From: Phycisphaerales bacterium | GTDB taxonomy: Bacteria; Planctomycetota; Phycisphaerae; Phycisphaerales; SM1A02 | Reading direction: 5' to 3' | Assembly (NCBI GenBank): GCA_007125255.1 | Contig: SLDM01000378.1 | Span: 1 to 6,809, forward strand | DNA length: 6,809 nt | In this document: positions 6,381 to 6,809 of the stretch, one piece after another | Layout of the letters: each line of letters begins with the position of its first letter | How positions within the stretch are numbered: position 1 is the stretch's first letter | The notes under the pieces: model-generated | What the model saw: only the letters and a program-made list of their open reading frames with translations | What the model was told of the DNA's origin: nothing | The model's database searches: none | Made by a program: the position numbers and the translations under genes

Positions 6381-6809
6381 CGGCGCTGCACGTACGGCAT
6401 GTCAACCTTGCGCGGGGGTGGCGCGGCGGGGAGCATCAGACCCTTCTGCTGATGCGCGCCCTCCGTGCGGCGGGAACGGAGAGTTCCCTGATCGCGCGGT
6501 CCGGTGAGCCGCTGGCCCGCCGCGCTGCCGGGGAGGACTTCCCGGTACACGAGACGTCGGCCGCGGGGTGGGCCGCCCTCCGCGCCACCGGCGTGGATCT
6601 GTTTCATGCCCACGAAACCAAGGCGCTCCAGGCCGCCGCGCTCTTCCAGCCGGTCCATCGTCGACCGCTGCTCGTGACGCGGCGCGTGGACTACACGCCC
6701 GGAAGAAACCTCTTCACCCGCGGGAAGTATCGCCGCGCGGCACGGATCGTCTCCGTCTCTCACTTCGTGGATCGGGTCATGGCCGCCTGGGGCGTGCCGG
6801 AGGTGAAGC
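6377..6809 (+). CDS. GT4-family glycosyltransferase, N-terminal part
   Basis: The gene runs off the window; 144 complete codons are present of a protein that would normally be about 340-380 residues. Translation from GTG gives a GT-B N-domain: a first strand LHVRHVNLARGW, then the loop RGGEHQTLLLMRAL (16-29) typical of LPS GT4 enzymes, HAHETKAL (77-84), the strand-loop LVTRRVDYTPG (99-109), and the SVSHFV segment (126-131), where such enzymes switch from the N-domain strands to the linker. The donor-binding EX7E motif of the C-domain lies beyond the edge. It probably adds an LPS core sugar alongside the GT2 product, with which it overlaps by 4 bases (GTGA). Family confidence is good, specificity unknown. 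Confidence 0.85.
   Translation, partial: MTALHVRHVNLARGWRGGEHQTLLLMRALRAAGTESSLIARSGEPLARRAAGEDFPVHETSAAGWAALRATGVDLFHAHETKALQAAALFQPVHRRPLLVTRRVDYTPGRNLFTRGKYRRAARIVSVSHFVDRVMAAWGVPEVK

Overview
The window is GC-rich bacterial DNA with one RNA gene and six protein genes; the last gene is cut by the window end. The most likely source is a Gram-negative, LPS-making bacterium. I lean to the Planctomycetota (Phycisphaerae-like). The tRNA-Thr gene has no encoded CCA, which is unusual for Gammaproteobacteria, where this kind of core-LPS cluster is common. Several starts also lack a Shine-Dalgarno sequence, and a secreted DUF4139 protein sits next door. This assignment is an inference at about 55-60% confidence; a gammaproteobacterium is the main alternative.

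Layout: positions 1-396 hold no gene I can support. They contain only a short hairpin near the left edge that could end an upstream gene. A secreted DUF4139-family protein (397-2076, +) follows. Next is a 245-base spacer with a tandem 12-bp repeat, a hairpin and a good sigma70-like promoter, then tRNA-Thr(UGU) at 2322-2394. From 2447 to the right edge lies a cell-envelope glycan cluster: a polytopic GT-C/GT39-like glycosyltransferase (+), a class I SAM methyltransferase (-), a Kdo/WaaP-type LPS kinase (-), a WaaE-like GT2 glycosyltransferase (+) and the N-terminal third or so of a GT4 glycosyltransferase (+).

Reading of the cluster: the kinase, the WaaE-like GT2 and the GT4 are types that build and decorate the LPS inner core on the cytoplasmic face. 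The GT-C membrane protein would add a sugar from a polyprenyl-phosphate donor on the periplasmic side. The methyltransferase may cap or modify a glycan or lipid intermediate. Kinase and methyltransferase form a small leftward unit, transcribed divergently from the GT2-GT4 unit (74 bp between starts) and convergently with the GT-C gene (9-bp overlap of the 3' ends).

No phage, transposon, CRISPR, toxin-antitoxin or defence genes are visible. I did not find a clearly new system. The points most worth a second look are the U-U mismatch in the tRNA anticodon stem, the composition change at the tRNA, the atypical methyltransferase paired with a compact LPS kinase, and the secreted DUF4139 protein.
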